From Prosopocoilus inquinatus (Eukaryota; Arthropoda; Insecta; Coleoptera; Lucanidae): DNA of 64,000 nt. A program made the translations under genes and the position numbers. Of the stretch, positions 50,836-63,909 are shown one piece after another (within the stretch, counting starts at the first letter, position 1; the number at the start of each line of letters is the position of its first letter). Below the pieces are notes generated by a model. That model ran no database searches, was not told the origin of the DNA, and saw nothing but the letters and a program-made list of their open reading frames with translations. The DNA lies in the NCBI GenBank assembly GCA_036172665.1, contig CM069873.1:45292001-45356000 (forward strand). Direction: 5' to 3'.

Positions 50836-51549
50836 AACTCTGATGTGAGATACAAAGTTTTCGGACGCAGCAGAAGCTGGAAATAGTTTTGAACGAAACA
50901 ACACGTATTAGCGTTGTTCCTGTGATGTATCTAATCGATCCTTACTCATCTATCATGTTATTTGACGTTTGGATGGACTCCAGTAACTCTGATGTGAGAT
51001 ACAAAGTTCTCGGACGCAGCAGAAGCTGGAAATAGTTTTGAACGAAACAACACGTATTAACGTTGTTCCTGTGATGTATCTAATCGATCCTTACTTATCT
51101 ATCATGTTATTTGACGTTTGGATGGACTCCAGTACTTCTGATGTGAGATACAAAGTTTTCGGACGCAGCAGAAGCTGGAGATAGTTTTAAACGAAACAAC
51201 ACGCATTAGCGTTGTTCCTGTGATGTATCTAATCGATCCTTACTCATCTATCATCTTATTTGACGTTTCGATGGACTCCAGCAACTCTGATGTGAGATAC
51301 AAAGTTTTCGGACGCAGCAGAAGCTGGAAATAGTTTTGAACGAAACAGCACGTATTAGCGTTGTTCCTGTGATGTATCTAATCGATCCTTACTCATCTAC
51401 CATGTTATTTGACGTTTGGATGGACTCTAGTAACTCTGATGTGAGATACGAAGTTTTTGGACGCAGCAGGAGCTGGAAATAGTTTTAAACGAAACAACAC
51501 GCATTAGCGTTGTTCCTGTGATGTATCTAATCGATCCTTACTCATCTAT

Positions 51550-51698
51550 CATGTTATTTGGCGTTTCGATGGAATCCAGTAACTTTGATGTGAGATACGA
51601 AGTTTTTGGACGCAGCAGGAGCTGGAAATAGTTTTAAACGAAACAACACGCATTAGCGTTGTTCCTGTGATGTATCTAATCGATCCTTACTCATCTAT
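51550..51698 (+). repeat. Chimeric monomer m347 (GGAATCCAG front, TTTTTGG/CAGGAG back)
   Basis: The front has GGCGTTTCGATGGAATCCAG with TTTG, as in m338 (50,209), but after GATACGAAG it switches to TTTTTGGACGCAGCAGGAG, typical of the GGACTCTAG units. It is seen once in this window. Confidence 0.7.
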
Positions 51699-53188
51699 CA
51701 TGTTATTTGACGTTTGGATGGACTCCAGTAACTCTGATGTGAGATACAAAGTTCTCGGACGCAGCAGAAGCTGGAAATAGTTTTGAACGAAACAACACGT
51801 ATTAACGTTGTTCCTGTGATGTATCTAATCGATCCTTACTTATCTATCATGTTATTTGACGTTTGGATGGACTCCAGTACCTCTGATGTGAGATACAAAG
51901 TTTTCGGACGCAGCAGAAGCTGGAGATAGTTTTAAACGAAACAACACGCATTAGCGTTGTTCCTGTGATGTATCTAATCGGTCCTTACTCATCTATCATC
52001 TTATTTGACGTTTCGATGGACTCCAGCAACTCTGATGTGAGATACAAAGTTTTCGGACGCAGCAGAAGCTGGAAATAGTTTTGAACGAAACAACACGTAT
52101 TAGCGTTGTTCCTGTGATGTATCTAATCGATCCTTACTCATCTACCATGTTATTTGACGTTTGGATGGACTCTAGTAACTCTGATGTGAGATACGAAGTT
52201 TTTGGACGCAGCAGGAGCTGGAAATAGTTTTAAACGAAACAACACGCATTAGCGTTGTTCCTGTGATGTATCTAATCGATCCTTACTCATCTATCATGTT
52301 ATTTGACGTTTGGATGGACTCTAGTAACTCTGATGTGAGATACGAAGTTTTTGGACGCAGCAGGAGCTGGAAATAGTTTTAAACGAAACAACACGCATTT
52401 GCGGTGTTCCTGTGATGTATCTAATCGATCCTTATTTATCTATCATGTTATTTGACGTTTCGATGGACTCTAGTAACTCTGATGTAAGATACGAAGTTTT
52501 TGGGCGCAACAGGAGCTGGAAATAGTTTTAAACGAAACAACACGCATTAGCGTTGTTCCTGTGATGTATCTAATCGATCCTTACTCATCTATCATGTTAT
52601 TTGACGTTTGGATGGACTCCAGTAACTCTGATGTGAGATACAAAGTTCTCGGACGCAGCAGAAGCTGGAGATAGTTTTAAACGAAACAACACGCATTAGC
52701 GTTGTTCCTGTGATGTATCTAATCGATCCTTACTCATCTATCATCTTATTTGACGTTTCGATGGACTCCAGCAACTCTGATGTGAGATACAAAGTTTTCG
52801 GACGCAGCAGAAGCTGGAAATAGTTTTGAACGAAACAACACGTATTAGCGTTGTTCCTGTGATGTATCTAATCGATCCTTACTCATCTACCATGTTATTT
52901 GACGTTTGGATGGACTCTAGTAACTCTGATGTGAGATACGAAGTTTTTGGACGCAGCAGGAGCTGGAAATAGTTTTAAACGAAACAACACGCATTAGCGT
53001 TGTTCCTGTGATGTATCTAATCGATCCTTACTCATCTATCATGTTATTTGACGTTTGGATGGACTCTAGTAACTCTGATGTGAGATACGAAGTTTTTGGA
53101 CGCAGCAGGAGCTGGAAATAGTTTTAAACGAAACAACACGCATTTGCGTTGTTCCTGTGATGTATCTAATCGATCCTTACTCATCTAT

Positions 53189-54827
53189 CATGTTATTTGA
53201 CGTTTGGATGGGCTCCAGTAACTCTGAAGTGAGATACGAAGTTCTCGGACGCAGCTGAAGCTAGAAATAGTTTTAAACGAAACAACACGCATTAGCCTTG
53301 TTCCTGTGATGAATGTAATCGATCCTTACTCATCTATCATGTTATTTGACGTTTCGATGGACTCTAGTAACTCTGATGTAAGATACGAAGTTCTCGGACG
53401 CAGCAGAAGCGGGAAATAGTTTTGAACGAAACAACACGTATTAGCGTTGTTCCTGTGATGTATCTAATCGATCCTTATTTATCTATCATGTTATTTGACG
53501 TTTCGATATACTCTAGTAACTCTGATGTGACATACGAAATTTTTGGGCGCAGCAGGAGCTGGAAATAGTTTTAAAAGAAGCAACACGTATTAGCGTTGTT
53601 CCTGTGATGTATCTAATCGATCCTTACTTAGCTACTATGTTATTTGACGTTTCGATGAACTCCAGTAACTCTAATGTGAGATACGAAATTCTCGGACGCA
53701 GCAGAAGCTGGAAATAGTTTTAAACGAAACAACAAGTATTAGCGTTGTTCCTGTGATGTATCTAATCGATCCTTACTCATCTATCATGTTATTTGACGTT
53801 TGGATGGACTCCAGTAACTCTGATGTGAGATACAAAGTTCTCGGACGCAGCAGAAGCTGGAAATAGTTTTGAACGAAACAACACGTATTAACGTTGTTCC
53901 TGTGATGTATCTAATCGATCCTTACTTATCTATCATGTTATTTGACGTTTGGATGGACTCCAGTACCTCTGATGTGAGATACAAAGTTTTCGGACGCAGC
54001 AGAAGCTGGAGATAGTTTTAAACGAAACAACACGCATTAGCGTTGTTCCTGTGATGTATCTAATCGATCCTTACTCATCTATCATCTTATTTGACGTTTC
54101 GATGGACTCCAGCAACTCTGATGTGAGATACAAAGTTTTCGGACGCAGCAGAAGCTGGAAATAGTTTTGAACGAAACAACACGTATTAGCGTTGTTCCTG
54201 TGATGTATCTAATCGATCCTTACTCATCTATCATCTTATTTGACGTTTCGATGGACTCCAGCAACTCTGATGTGAGATACAAAGTTTTCGGACGCAGCAG
54301 AAGCTGGAAATAGTTTTGAACGAAACAACACGTATTAGCGTTGTTCCTGTGATGTATCTAATCGATCCTTACTCATCTACCATGTTATTTGACGTTTGGA
54401 TGGACTCTAGTAACTCTGATGTGAGATACGAAGTTTTTGGACGCAGCAGGAGCTGGAAATAGTTTTAAACGAAACAACAGGCATTAGCGTTGTTCCTGTG
54501 ATGTATCTAATCGATCCTTACTCATCTATCATGTTATTTGACGTTTGGATGGACTCTAGTAACTCTGATGTGAGATACGAAGTTTTTGGACGCAGCAGGA
54601 GCTGGAAATAGTTTTAAACGAAACAACACGCATTTGCGTTGTTCCTGTGATGTATCTAATCGATCCTTATTTATCTATCATGTTATTTGACGTTTCGATG
54701 GACTCTAGTAACTCTGATGTAAGATACGAAGTTTTTGGGCGCAACAGGAGCTGGAAATAGTTTTAAACGAAACAACACGCATTAGCGTTGTTCCTGTGAT
54801 GTATCTAATCGATCCTTACTCATCTAT
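53189..54827 (+). repeat. 11-monomer HOR, copy 1 (m358-m368, 1,639 bp)
   Basis: Starts with the GGGCTCC/CTGAAGTG/GCTAG monomer, which ends in a private ATTAGCCTTG, then a GAAGCGGGAAATAG monomer, a CGATATACTC monomer, a GAACTCC monomer and the domain 3 cassette. ATTAGCCTTG and AAGCGGG recur exactly 1,639 bp later (53,295 and 54,934; 53,409 and 55,048). The CATCTTATTT monomer is present twice in succession here. Confidence 0.85.
54083..54380 (+). repeat. Adjacent duplicate monomers (m364-m365)
   Basis: Two consecutive units, 54,083-54,231 and 54,232-54,380, look the same apart from the last bases of the tail (ATCTATC against ATCTACC). The matching place in the next 11-mer copy (55,722) has only one such unit. 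This is a single-monomer expansion, the smallest visible step of array growth. Confidence 0.85.
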
Positions 54828-56466
54828 CATGTTATTTGACGTTTGGATGGGCTCCAGTAACTCTGAAGTGAGATACGAAGTTCTCGGACGCAGCTGAAGC
54901 TAGAAATAGTTTTAAACGAAACAACACGCATTAGCCTTGTTCCTGTGATGAATGTAATCGATCCTTACTCATCTATCATGTTATTTGACGTTTCGATGGA
55001 CTCTAGTAACTCTGATGTAAGATACGAAGTTCTCGGACGCAGCAGAAGCGGGAAATAGTTTTGAACGAAACAACACGTATTAGCGTTGTTCCTGTGATGT
55101 ATCTAATCGATCCTTATTTATCTATCATGTTATTTGACGTTTCGATATACTCTAGTAACTCTGATGTGACATACGAAATTTTTGGGCGCAGCAGGAGCTG
55201 GAAATAGTTTTAAAAGAAGCAACACGTATTAGCGTTGTTCCTGTGATGTATCTAATCGATCCTTACTTAGCTACTATGTTATTTGACGTTTCGATGAACT
55301 CCAGTAACTCTAATGTGAGATACGAAATTCTCGGACGCAGCAGAAGCTGGAAATAGTTTTAAACGAAACAACAAGTATTAGCGTTGTTCCTGTGATGTAT
55401 CTAATCGATCCTTACTCATCTATCATGTTATTTGACGTTTGGATGGACTCCAGTAACTCTGATGTGAGATACAAAGTTCTCGGACGCAGCAGAAGCTGGA
55501 AATAGTTTTGAACGAAACAACACGTATTAACGTTGTTCCTGTGATGTATCTAATCGATCCTTACTTATCTATCATGTTATTTGACGTTTGGATGGACTCC
55601 AGTACCTCTGATGTGAGATACAAAGTTTTCGGACGCAGCAGAAGCTGGAGATAGTTTTAAACGAAACAACACGCATTAGCGTTGTTCCTGTGATGTATCT
55701 AATCGATCCTTACTCATCTATCATCTTATTTGACGTTTCGATGGACTCCAGCAACTCTGATGTGAGATACAAAGTTTTCGGACGCAGCAGAAGCTGGAAA
55801 TAGTTTTGAACGAAACAACACGTATTAGCGTTGTTCCTGTGATGTATCTAATCGATCCTTACTCATCTACCATGTTATTTGACGTTTGGATGGACTCTAG
55901 TAACTCTGATGTGAGATACGAAGTTTTTGGACGCAGCAGGAGCTGGAAATAGTTTTAAACGAAACAACACGCATTAGCGTTGTTCCTGTGATGTATCTAA
56001 TCGATCCTTACTCATCTATCATGTTATTTGACGTTTGGATGGACTCTAGTAACTCTGATGTGAGATACGAAGTTTTTGGACGCAGCAGGAGCTGGAAATA
56101 GTTTTAAACGAAACAACACGCATTTGCGTTGTTCCTGTGATGTATCTAATCGATCCTTACTCATCTATCATGTTATTTGACGTTTGGATGGACTCCAGTA
56201 ACTCTGATGTGAGATACAAAGTTCTCGGACGCAGCAGAAGCTGGAGATAGTTTTAAACGAAACAACACGCATTAGCGTTGTTCCTGTGATGTATCTAATC
56301 GATCCTTACTCATCTACCATGTTATTTGACGTTTGGATGGACTCTAGTAACTCTGATGTGAGATACGAAGTTTTTGGACGCAGCAGGAGCTGGAAATAGT
56401 TTTAAACGAAACAACACGCATTTGCGTTGTTCCTGTGATGTATCTAATCGATCCTTATTTATCTAT
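54828..56466 (+). repeat. 11-monomer HOR, copy 2 and flank (m369-m379)
   Basis: Units 54,828-56,168 repeat copy 1 without the second CATCTTATTT unit. After the ATTTGCG unit (56,020) the order departs: an ACAAAGTTCTCGG/GGAGATAG unit (56,169) and a TACCATG/ATTTGCG unit (56,318) follow instead of the GCGCAACAGG unit. These last two match 49,613-49,910 and lead into the 18-mer. Confidence 0.8.
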
Positions 56467-56764
56467 CATGTTATTTGACGTTTCGATGGTCTCTAGTAAC
56501 TCTGATGTAAGATACGAAGTTTTTGGGCGCAACAGGAGCTGGAAATAGTTTTAAACGAAACAACACGCATTAGCGTTGTTCCTGTGATGTATCTAATCGA
56601 TCCTTATTTATCTATCATGTTATTTGATGTTTCGATGGACTCTAGTAACTCTGATGTAAGATACGAAGTTCTTGGGCGCAGCAGGAGCTGGAAATAGTTT
56701 TAAACGAAGCAACACGTATTAGCGTTGTTCCTGTGATGTATCTAATCGATCCTTACTCATCTAT

Positions 56765-56911
56765 CATGTTATTTGGCGTTTCGATGGACTCCAGTAACTG
56801 ATGTAAGATACGAAGTTCTCGGACGCAGCTGAAGCTAGAAATAGTTTTAAACGAAACAACACGCATTAGCGTTGTTCCTGTGCTGTGTCTAATCGATCCT
56901 TACTCATCTAT
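56765..56911 (+). repeat. 147-bp monomer m382 with CT deletion
   Basis: Reads CCAGTAACTGATGTAAG at 56,791, where other units read CCAGTAACTCTGATG; one CT is lost, plausibly by slippage in CTCT. The tail CTGTGTCT is also distinctive. The same haplotype recurs in m400, and the deletion also occurs in m403 and m430. Confidence 0.92.
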
Positions 56912-57521
56912 CATGTTATTTGGCGTTTCGATGGAATCCAGTAACTTTGATGTGAGATACGAAGTTCTCGGACGCAGCTGAAGCTAGAAATAGTTTTAAA
57001 CGAAACAACACGCATTAGCGTTGTTCCTGTGATGAATGTAATCGATCCTTACTCATCTATCATGTTATTTGACGTTTGGATTGGCTCCAGTAACTCTGAA
57101 GTGAGATACGAAGTTCTCGGACGCAGCTGAAGCTGAAAATAGTTTTAAACGAAACAACACGCATTAGCGTTGTTCCTGTGATGTATCTAATCGATCCTTA
57201 CTCATCTATCATGTTATTTGACGTTTCGATGGACTCTAGTAACTCTGATGTAAGATACGAAGTTTTTGGGCGCAACAGGAGCTGGAAATAGTTTTAAACG
57301 AAACAACACGCATTAGCGTTGTTCCTGTGATGTATCTAATCGATCCTTACTCATCTATCATGTTATTTGACGTTTGGATGGACTCCAGTAACTCTGATGT
57401 GAGATACAAAGTTCTCGGACGCAGCAGAAGCTGGAGATAGTTTTAAACGAAACAACACGCATTAGCGTTGTTCCTGTGATGTATCTAATCGATCCTTACT
57501 CATCTATCATCTTATTTGACG

Positions 57522-57538
57522 TTTCGATGGACTCCGGC
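57522..57538 (+). other. CENP-B-box-like 17-mer in m387
   Basis: The same TTTCGATGGACTCCGGC as at 50,819, in the duplicated counterpart of that monomer 45 units downstream. Its presence in both copies reflects the duplication and is not independent evidence of selection. Confidence 0.35.
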
Positions 57539-59146
57539 AACTCTGATGTGAGATACAAAGTTTTCGGACGCAGCAGAAGCTGGAAATAGTTTTGAACGAA
57601 ACAACACGTATTAGCGTTGTTCCTGTGATGTATCTAATCGATCCTTACTCATCTATCATGTTATTTGACGTTTGGATGGACTCCAGTAACTCTGATGTGA
57701 GATACAAAGTTCTCGGACGCAGCAGAAGCTGGAAATAGTTTTGAACGAAACAACACGTATTAACGTTGTTCCTGTGATGTATCTAATCGATCCTTACTTA
57801 TCTATCATGTTATTTGACGTTTGGATGGACTCCAGTACCTCTGATGTGAGATACAAAGTTTTCGGACGCAGCAGAAGCTGGAGATAGTTTTAAACGAAAC
57901 AACACGCATTAGCGTTGTTCCTGTGATGTATCTAATCGATCCTTACTCATCTATCATCTTATTTGACGTTTCGATGGACTCCAGCAACTCTGATGTGAGA
58001 TACAAAGTTCTCGGACGCAGCAGAAGCTGGAAATAGTTTTGAACGAAACAACACGTATTAGCGTTGTTCCTGTGATGTATCTAATCGATCCTTACTCATC
58101 TACCATGTTATTTGACGTTTGGATGGACTCTAGTAACTCTGATGTGAGATACGAAGTTTTTGGACGCAGCAGGAGCTGGAAATAGTTTTAAACGAAACAA
58201 CACGCATTAGCGTTGTTCCTGTGATGTATCTAATCGATCCTTACTCATCTATCATGTTATTTGACGTTTGGATGGACTCTAGTAACTCTGATGTGAGATA
58301 CGAAGTTTTTGGACGCAGCAGGAGCTGGAAATAGTTTTAAACGAAACAACACGCATTTGCGTTGTTCCTGTGATGTATCTAATCGATCCTTATTTATCTA
58401 TCATGTTATTTGACGTTTCGATGGACTCTAGTAACTCTGATGTAAGATACGAAGTTTCTGGGCGCAACAGGAGCTGGAAATAGTTTTAAACGAAACAACA
58501 CGCATTAGCGTTGTTCCTGTGATGTATCTAATCGATCCTTACTCATCTATCATGTTATTTGACGTTTGGATGGACTCCAGTAACTCTGATGTGAGATACA
58601 AAGTTCTCGGACGCAGCAGAAGCTGGAGATAGTTTTAAACGAAACAACACGCATTAGCGTTGTTCCTGTGATGTATCTAATCGATCCTTACTCATCTATC
58701 ATCTTATTTGACGTTTCGATGGACTCCAGCAACTCTAATGTGAGATACAAAGTTTTCGGACGCAGCAGAAGCTGGAAATAGTTTTGAACGAAACAACACG
58801 TATTAGTGTTGTTCCTGTGATGTATCTAATCGATCCTTACTCATCTACCATGTTATTTGACGTTTGGATGGACTCTAGTAACTCTGATGTGAGATACGAA
58901 GTTTTTGGACGCAGCAGGAGCTGGAAATAGTTTTAAACGAAACAACACGCATTAGCGTTGTTCCTGTGATGTATCTAATCGATCCTTACTCATCTATCAT
59001 GTTATTTGACGTTTGGATGGACTCTAGTAACTCTGATGTGAGATACGAAGTTTTTGGACGCAGCAGGAGCTGGAAATAGTTTTAAACGAAACAACACGCA
59101 TTTGCGTTGTTCCTGTGATGTATCTAATCGATCCTTATTTATCTAT

Positions 59147-59889
59147 CATGTTATTTGACGTTTCGATGGTCTCTAGTAACTCTGATGTAAGATACGAAGT
59201 TTTTGGGCGCAACAGGAGCTGGAAATAGTTTTAAACGAAACAACACGCATTAGCGTTGTTCCTGTGATGTATCTAATCGATCCTTATTTATCTATCATGT
59301 TATTTGACGTATCGATGGACTCTAGTAACTCTGATGTAAGATACGAAGTTCTTGGGCGCAGCAGGAGCTGGAAATAGTTTTAAACGAAGCAACACGTATT
59401 AGCGTTGTTCCTGTGATGTATCTAATCGATCCTTACTCATCTATCATGTTATTTGGCGTTTCGATGGACTCCAGTAACTGATGTAAGATACGAAGTTCTC
59501 GGACGCAGCTGAAGCTAGAAATAGTTTTAAACGAAACAACACGCATTAGCGTTGTTCCTGTGCTGTGTCTAATCGATCCTTACTCATCTATCATGTTATT
59601 TGGCGTTTCGATGGAATCCAGTAACTTTGATGTGAGATACGAAGTTCTCGGACGCAGCTGAAGCTAGAAATAGTTTTAAACGAAACAACACGCATTAGCG
59701 TTGTTCCTGTGATGAATGTAATCGATCCTTACTCATCTATCATGTTATTTGACGTTTGGATTGGCTCCAGTAACTCTGATGTGAGATACGAAGTTCTCGG
59801 ACGCAGCTGAAGCTGAAAATAGTTTTAAACGAAACAACAGGCATTAGCGTTGTTCCTGTGATGTATCTAATCGATCCTTACTCACCTAT
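59147..59889 (+). repeat. 18-monomer HOR, partial copy 2 (m398-m402)
   Basis: Repeats the first five units of the previous block, including the GGTCTCTAG unit, the 147-bp CCAGTAACTGATG unit, the GGAATCCAG unit and the GATTGGCTCC unit. The order then diverges. Private changes include GACGTATCG near 59,307. Confidence 0.8.
59445..59591 (+). repeat. 147-bp monomer m400 with CT deletion
   Basis: Same CCAGTAACTGATG deletion (59,471) and CTGTGTCT tail as m382, at the corresponding place in the 18-mer, so it was copied with the block. Confidence 0.92.
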
Positions 59890-60036
59890 CATGTTATGTG
59901 GCGTTTCGATGGACTCCAGTAACTGATGTAAGACACGAAGTTCTCGGACGCAGCTGAAGCTAGAAATAGTTTTAAACGAAACAACACGCATTAGCGTTGT
60001 TCCTGTGCTGTGTCTAATCGATCCTTACTCATCTAT
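59890..60036 (+). repeat. 147-bp monomer m403 with CT deletion
   Basis: Carries the CCAGTAACTGATG deletion (59,916) together with private changes ATGTTATGTGGCG and GTAAGACACG. It lies three units after m400 and is followed by a GGAATCCAG unit as m400 is. A local triplet duplication is the simplest reading. Confidence 0.9.
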
Positions 60037-61824
60037 CATGTTATTTGGCGTTTCGATGGAATCCAGTAACTCTGATGTAAGATACGAAGTTCTCGGACGC
60101 AGCTGAAGCTGAAAATAGTTTTAAACGAAACAACACGCATTAGCGTTGTCCCTGTGATGTATCTAATCGATCCTTACTCATCTATCATGTTATTTGACGT
60201 TTCGATGGACTCTAGTAACTCTGATGTAAGATACGAAGTTTTTGGGCGCAGCAGGAGCTGGAAATAGTTTTAAACGAAGCAACACGTATTAGCGTTGTTC
60301 CTGTGATGTATCTAATCGATCCTTACTTAGCTACTATGTTATTTGACGTTTCGATGGACTCCAGTAACTCTAATGTGAGATACGAAATTTTCGGACGCAG
60401 CAGAAGCTGGAAATAGTTTTAAACGAAACAACACGCATTAGCGTTGTTCCTGTGATGAATGTAATCGATCCTTACTCATCTATCATGTTATTTGACGTTT
60501 GGATGGGCTCCAGTAACTCTGAAGTGAGATACGAAGTTCTCGGACGCAGCTGAAGCTAGAAATAGTTTTAAACGATACAACACGCATTAGCGTTGTTCCT
60601 GTGATGAATGTAATCGATCCTTACTCATCTATCATGTTATTTGGCGTTTCGATGTACTCCAGTAACTTTGATGTGAGATACGAAGTTCTCGGACGCAGCT
60701 GAAGCTGGAAATAGTTTTAAATGAAACAACACGTACTAGCGTTGTTCCTGTGATGTATCTAATCGATCCTTACTCATCTATCATGTTATTTGACGTTTGG
60801 ATGGACTCCAGTAACTCTGATGTGAGATACAAAGTTTTCGGACGCAGCAGAAGCTGGAGATAGTTTTAAACGATACAACACGCATTAGCGTTGTTCCTGT
60901 GATGTATCTAATCGATCCTTACTCATCTATCATGTTATTTGGCGTTTCGATGGACTCCAGTAACTCTGATGTGAGATACAAAGTTTTCGGACGCAGCAGA
61001 AGCTGGAAATAGTTTTAAACGAAACAACACGCATTAGCGTTGTTCCTGTGATGTATCTAATCGATCCTTACTCATCTATCATGTTATTTGACGTTTCGAT
61101 GGACTCTAGTAACTCTGATGTGATATACGAAGTTTTTGGACGCAGCAGGAGCTGGAAATAGTTTTAAACGAAACAACACGTATTAACGTTGTTCGTGTGA
61201 TGTATCTAATCGATCCTTATTTATCTATCATGTTATTTGACGTTTCGATGGACTCTAGTAACTCTGATGTTAGATACGAAGTTTTTGGGCGCAGCAGGAG
61301 CTCTAAATAGTTTTAAACGAAGCAACACGTATTAGCGTTGTTCCTGTGATGTATCTAATCGGTCCTTACTCATCTATCATGTTATTTGGCGTTTCGATGG
61401 ACTCCAGTAACTCTGACGTGAGATACAAAGTTTTCGGACGCAGCAGAAGCTGGAAATAGTTTTGAACGAAACAACACGTATTAGCGTTGTTCCTGTGATG
61501 TATCTAATCGATCCTTACTTAGCTACTATGTTATTTGACGTTTCGATGGACTCCAATAACTCTGATGTGAGATACAAAGTTTTCGGACGCAGCAGAAGCT
61601 GGAAATAGTTTTAAACGAAACAACACGCATTTGGGTTGTTCCTGTGATGTATCTAATCGATCCTTACTCATCTATCATTTTATTTGACGTTTGGATGGAC
61701 TCCAGTAACTCTGATGTGAGATACAAAGTTTACGGACGCAGCAGAGGCTGGAAATAGATTTAAACGAAACAACACGCATTACCGTTGTTCCTGTGGTGTA
61801 TCTAATCGATCCTTACTCATCTAT

Positions 61825-61972
61825 CATGTTATTTGACGTTTCGATGAACTCCAGTAACTCTAATGTGAGATACGAAATTCTCGGACGCAGCAGAAGCTGG
61901 AAATAGTTTTAAACGAAACAACAAGTATTAGCGTTGTTCCTGTGATGTATCTAATCGATCCTTACTCATCAT
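61825..61972 (+). repeat. 148-bp monomer m416 with 1-bp deletion
   Basis: The unit tail reads TTACTCATCATCATG (61,962-61,976) instead of TTACTCATCTATCATG, a loss of one T next to the unit boundary. The next unit starts at 61,973. Confidence 0.9.
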
Positions 61973-63909
61973 CATGTTATTTGACGTTTGGATGGACTCC
62001 AGTAACTCTCATGTGAGATACAAAGTTCTCGGACGCAGCAGAAGCTGGAAATAGTTTTGAACGAAACAACACGTATTAACGTTGTTCCTGTGATGTATCT
62101 AATCGATCCTTACTTATCTATCATGATATTTGACGTTTGGATGGACTCCAGTAACTCTGATGTGAGATACAAAGTTTTCGGACGCAGCAGAAGCTGGAGA
62201 TAGTTTTAAACGAAACAACACGCATTAGCGTTGTTCCTGTGATGTATCTAATCGATCCTTACTCATCTATCATCTTATTTGACGTTTCGATGGACTCCAG
62301 TAACTCTGATGTGAGATACAAAGTTTTCGGACGCAGCAGAAGCTGGAAATAGTTTTGAACGAAACAACACGTATTAGCGTTGTTCGTGTGATGTATCTAA
62401 TCGATCCTTACTTAGCTACTATGTTATTTGACGTTTCGATGGACTCCAGTAACTCTAATGAGAGATACGAAATTCTCGGACGCAGCAGAAGCTGGAAATA
62501 GTTTTAAACGAAACAACACGCATTAGCGTTGTTCCTGTGATGAATGTAATCGATCCTTACTCATCTATCATGTTATTTGACGTTTGGATGGGCTCCAGTA
62601 ACTCTGAAGTGAGATACGAAGTTCTCGGACGCAGCTGTAGCTGAAAATAGTTTTAAACGAAACAACACGCATTAGCGTTGTTCCTGTGATGTATCTAATC
62701 GATCCTTACTCATCTATCATGTTATTTGGCGTTTCGATGGACTCCAGTAACTTTGATGTAAGATACGAAGTTCTCGGACGCAGCTGAAGCTAGAAATAGT
62801 TTTAAACGAAACAACACGCATTAGCGTTGTTCCTGTGCTGTGTCTAATCGATCCTTACTCATCTATCATGTTATTTGGCGTTTCGATGGAATCGAGTAAC
62901 TTTGATGTGAGATACGAAGCTCTCGGACGCAGCTGAAGCTAGAAATAGTTTTAAAAGAAACAACACGCACTAGCGTTGTTCCTGTGATGAATGTAATCGA
63001 TCCTTACTCATCTATCATGTTATTTGACGTTTGGATGGGCTCCAGTAACTCTGAAGTGAGATACGAAGTTCTCGGACGCAGCTGAAGCTGGAAATAGTTT
63101 TAAACGAAACAACACGCATTAGCGTTGTTCCTGTGATGAATGTAATCGATCCTTACTCATCTATCATGTTATTTGACGTTTGGATGGGCTCCAGTAACTC
63201 TGAAGTGAGATACGAAGTTCTTGGACGCAGCTGAAGCTAGAAATAGTTTTAAACGAAACAACACGCATTAGCGTTGTTCCTGTGATGAATGTAATCGATC
63301 CTTACTCATCTATCATGTTATTTGACGTTTCGATGGACTCTAGTAACTCTGATGTAAGATACGAAGTTCTCGGACGCAGCAGAAGCGGGAAATAGTTTTG
63401 AACGAAACAACACGTATTAGCGTTGTTCCTGTGATGTATCTCATCGATCCTTACTTAGCTACTATGTTATTTGACGTTTCGATGGGCTCCAGTAACTCTA
63501 ATGTGAGATACGAAATTTTCGGACGCAGCAGAAGCTGGAAATAATTTTAAACGAAACAACACGTATTAGCGTTGTTCCTGTGATGTATCTAATCGATCCT
63601 TACTCATCTATCATGTTATTTGACGTTTCGATGGACTCTAGTAACTCTGATGTGAGACACAAAGTTTTTGGACGCAGCAGGAGCTGGAAATAGTTTTAAA
63701 CGAAACAGCACGCATTAGCGTTGTTCCTGTGATGTATCTAATCGATCCTTATTTATCTATCATGTTATTTGACGTTTCGATGGACTCTAGTAACTTTGAT
63801 GTAAGATACGAAGTTTTTGGGCGCAGCAGGAGCTGGAAATAGTTTTAAACGAAACAGCACGTATTAGCGTTGTTCCTGTGATGTATCTAATCGATCCTTA
63901 TTTATCTAT

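Larger units (their letters stand above)
49017..53188 (+). repeat. Domain 3 opening segment (m330-m357)
   Basis: Twenty-eight units dominated by a recurring cassette: ACAAAGTTCTCGG unit, GTACCTCTG/GGAGATAG unit, CATCTTATTT with CCAGCAAC unit, TACCATG unit, GGACTCTAG with ATTTGCG unit, and GATGTAAG with GCGCAACAGG unit. A clear six-unit run is 51,699-52,592. The part 49,613-51,549 (13 units) recurs at 56,169-58,252 with one extra unit. m347 (51,550) is chimeric. Confidence 0.75.
56467..59146 (+). repeat. 18-monomer HOR, complete copy (m380-m397)
   Basis: Opens with the GGTCTCTAG monomer and includes the GATTGGCTCC monomer (57,061), both of which recur 18 units later (59,147 and 59,741). The observed spacing is 2,680 bp because one member, m382, is 147 bp. 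From m384 to m391 it parallels 50,358-51,549, 45 units upstream. Confidence 0.82.
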
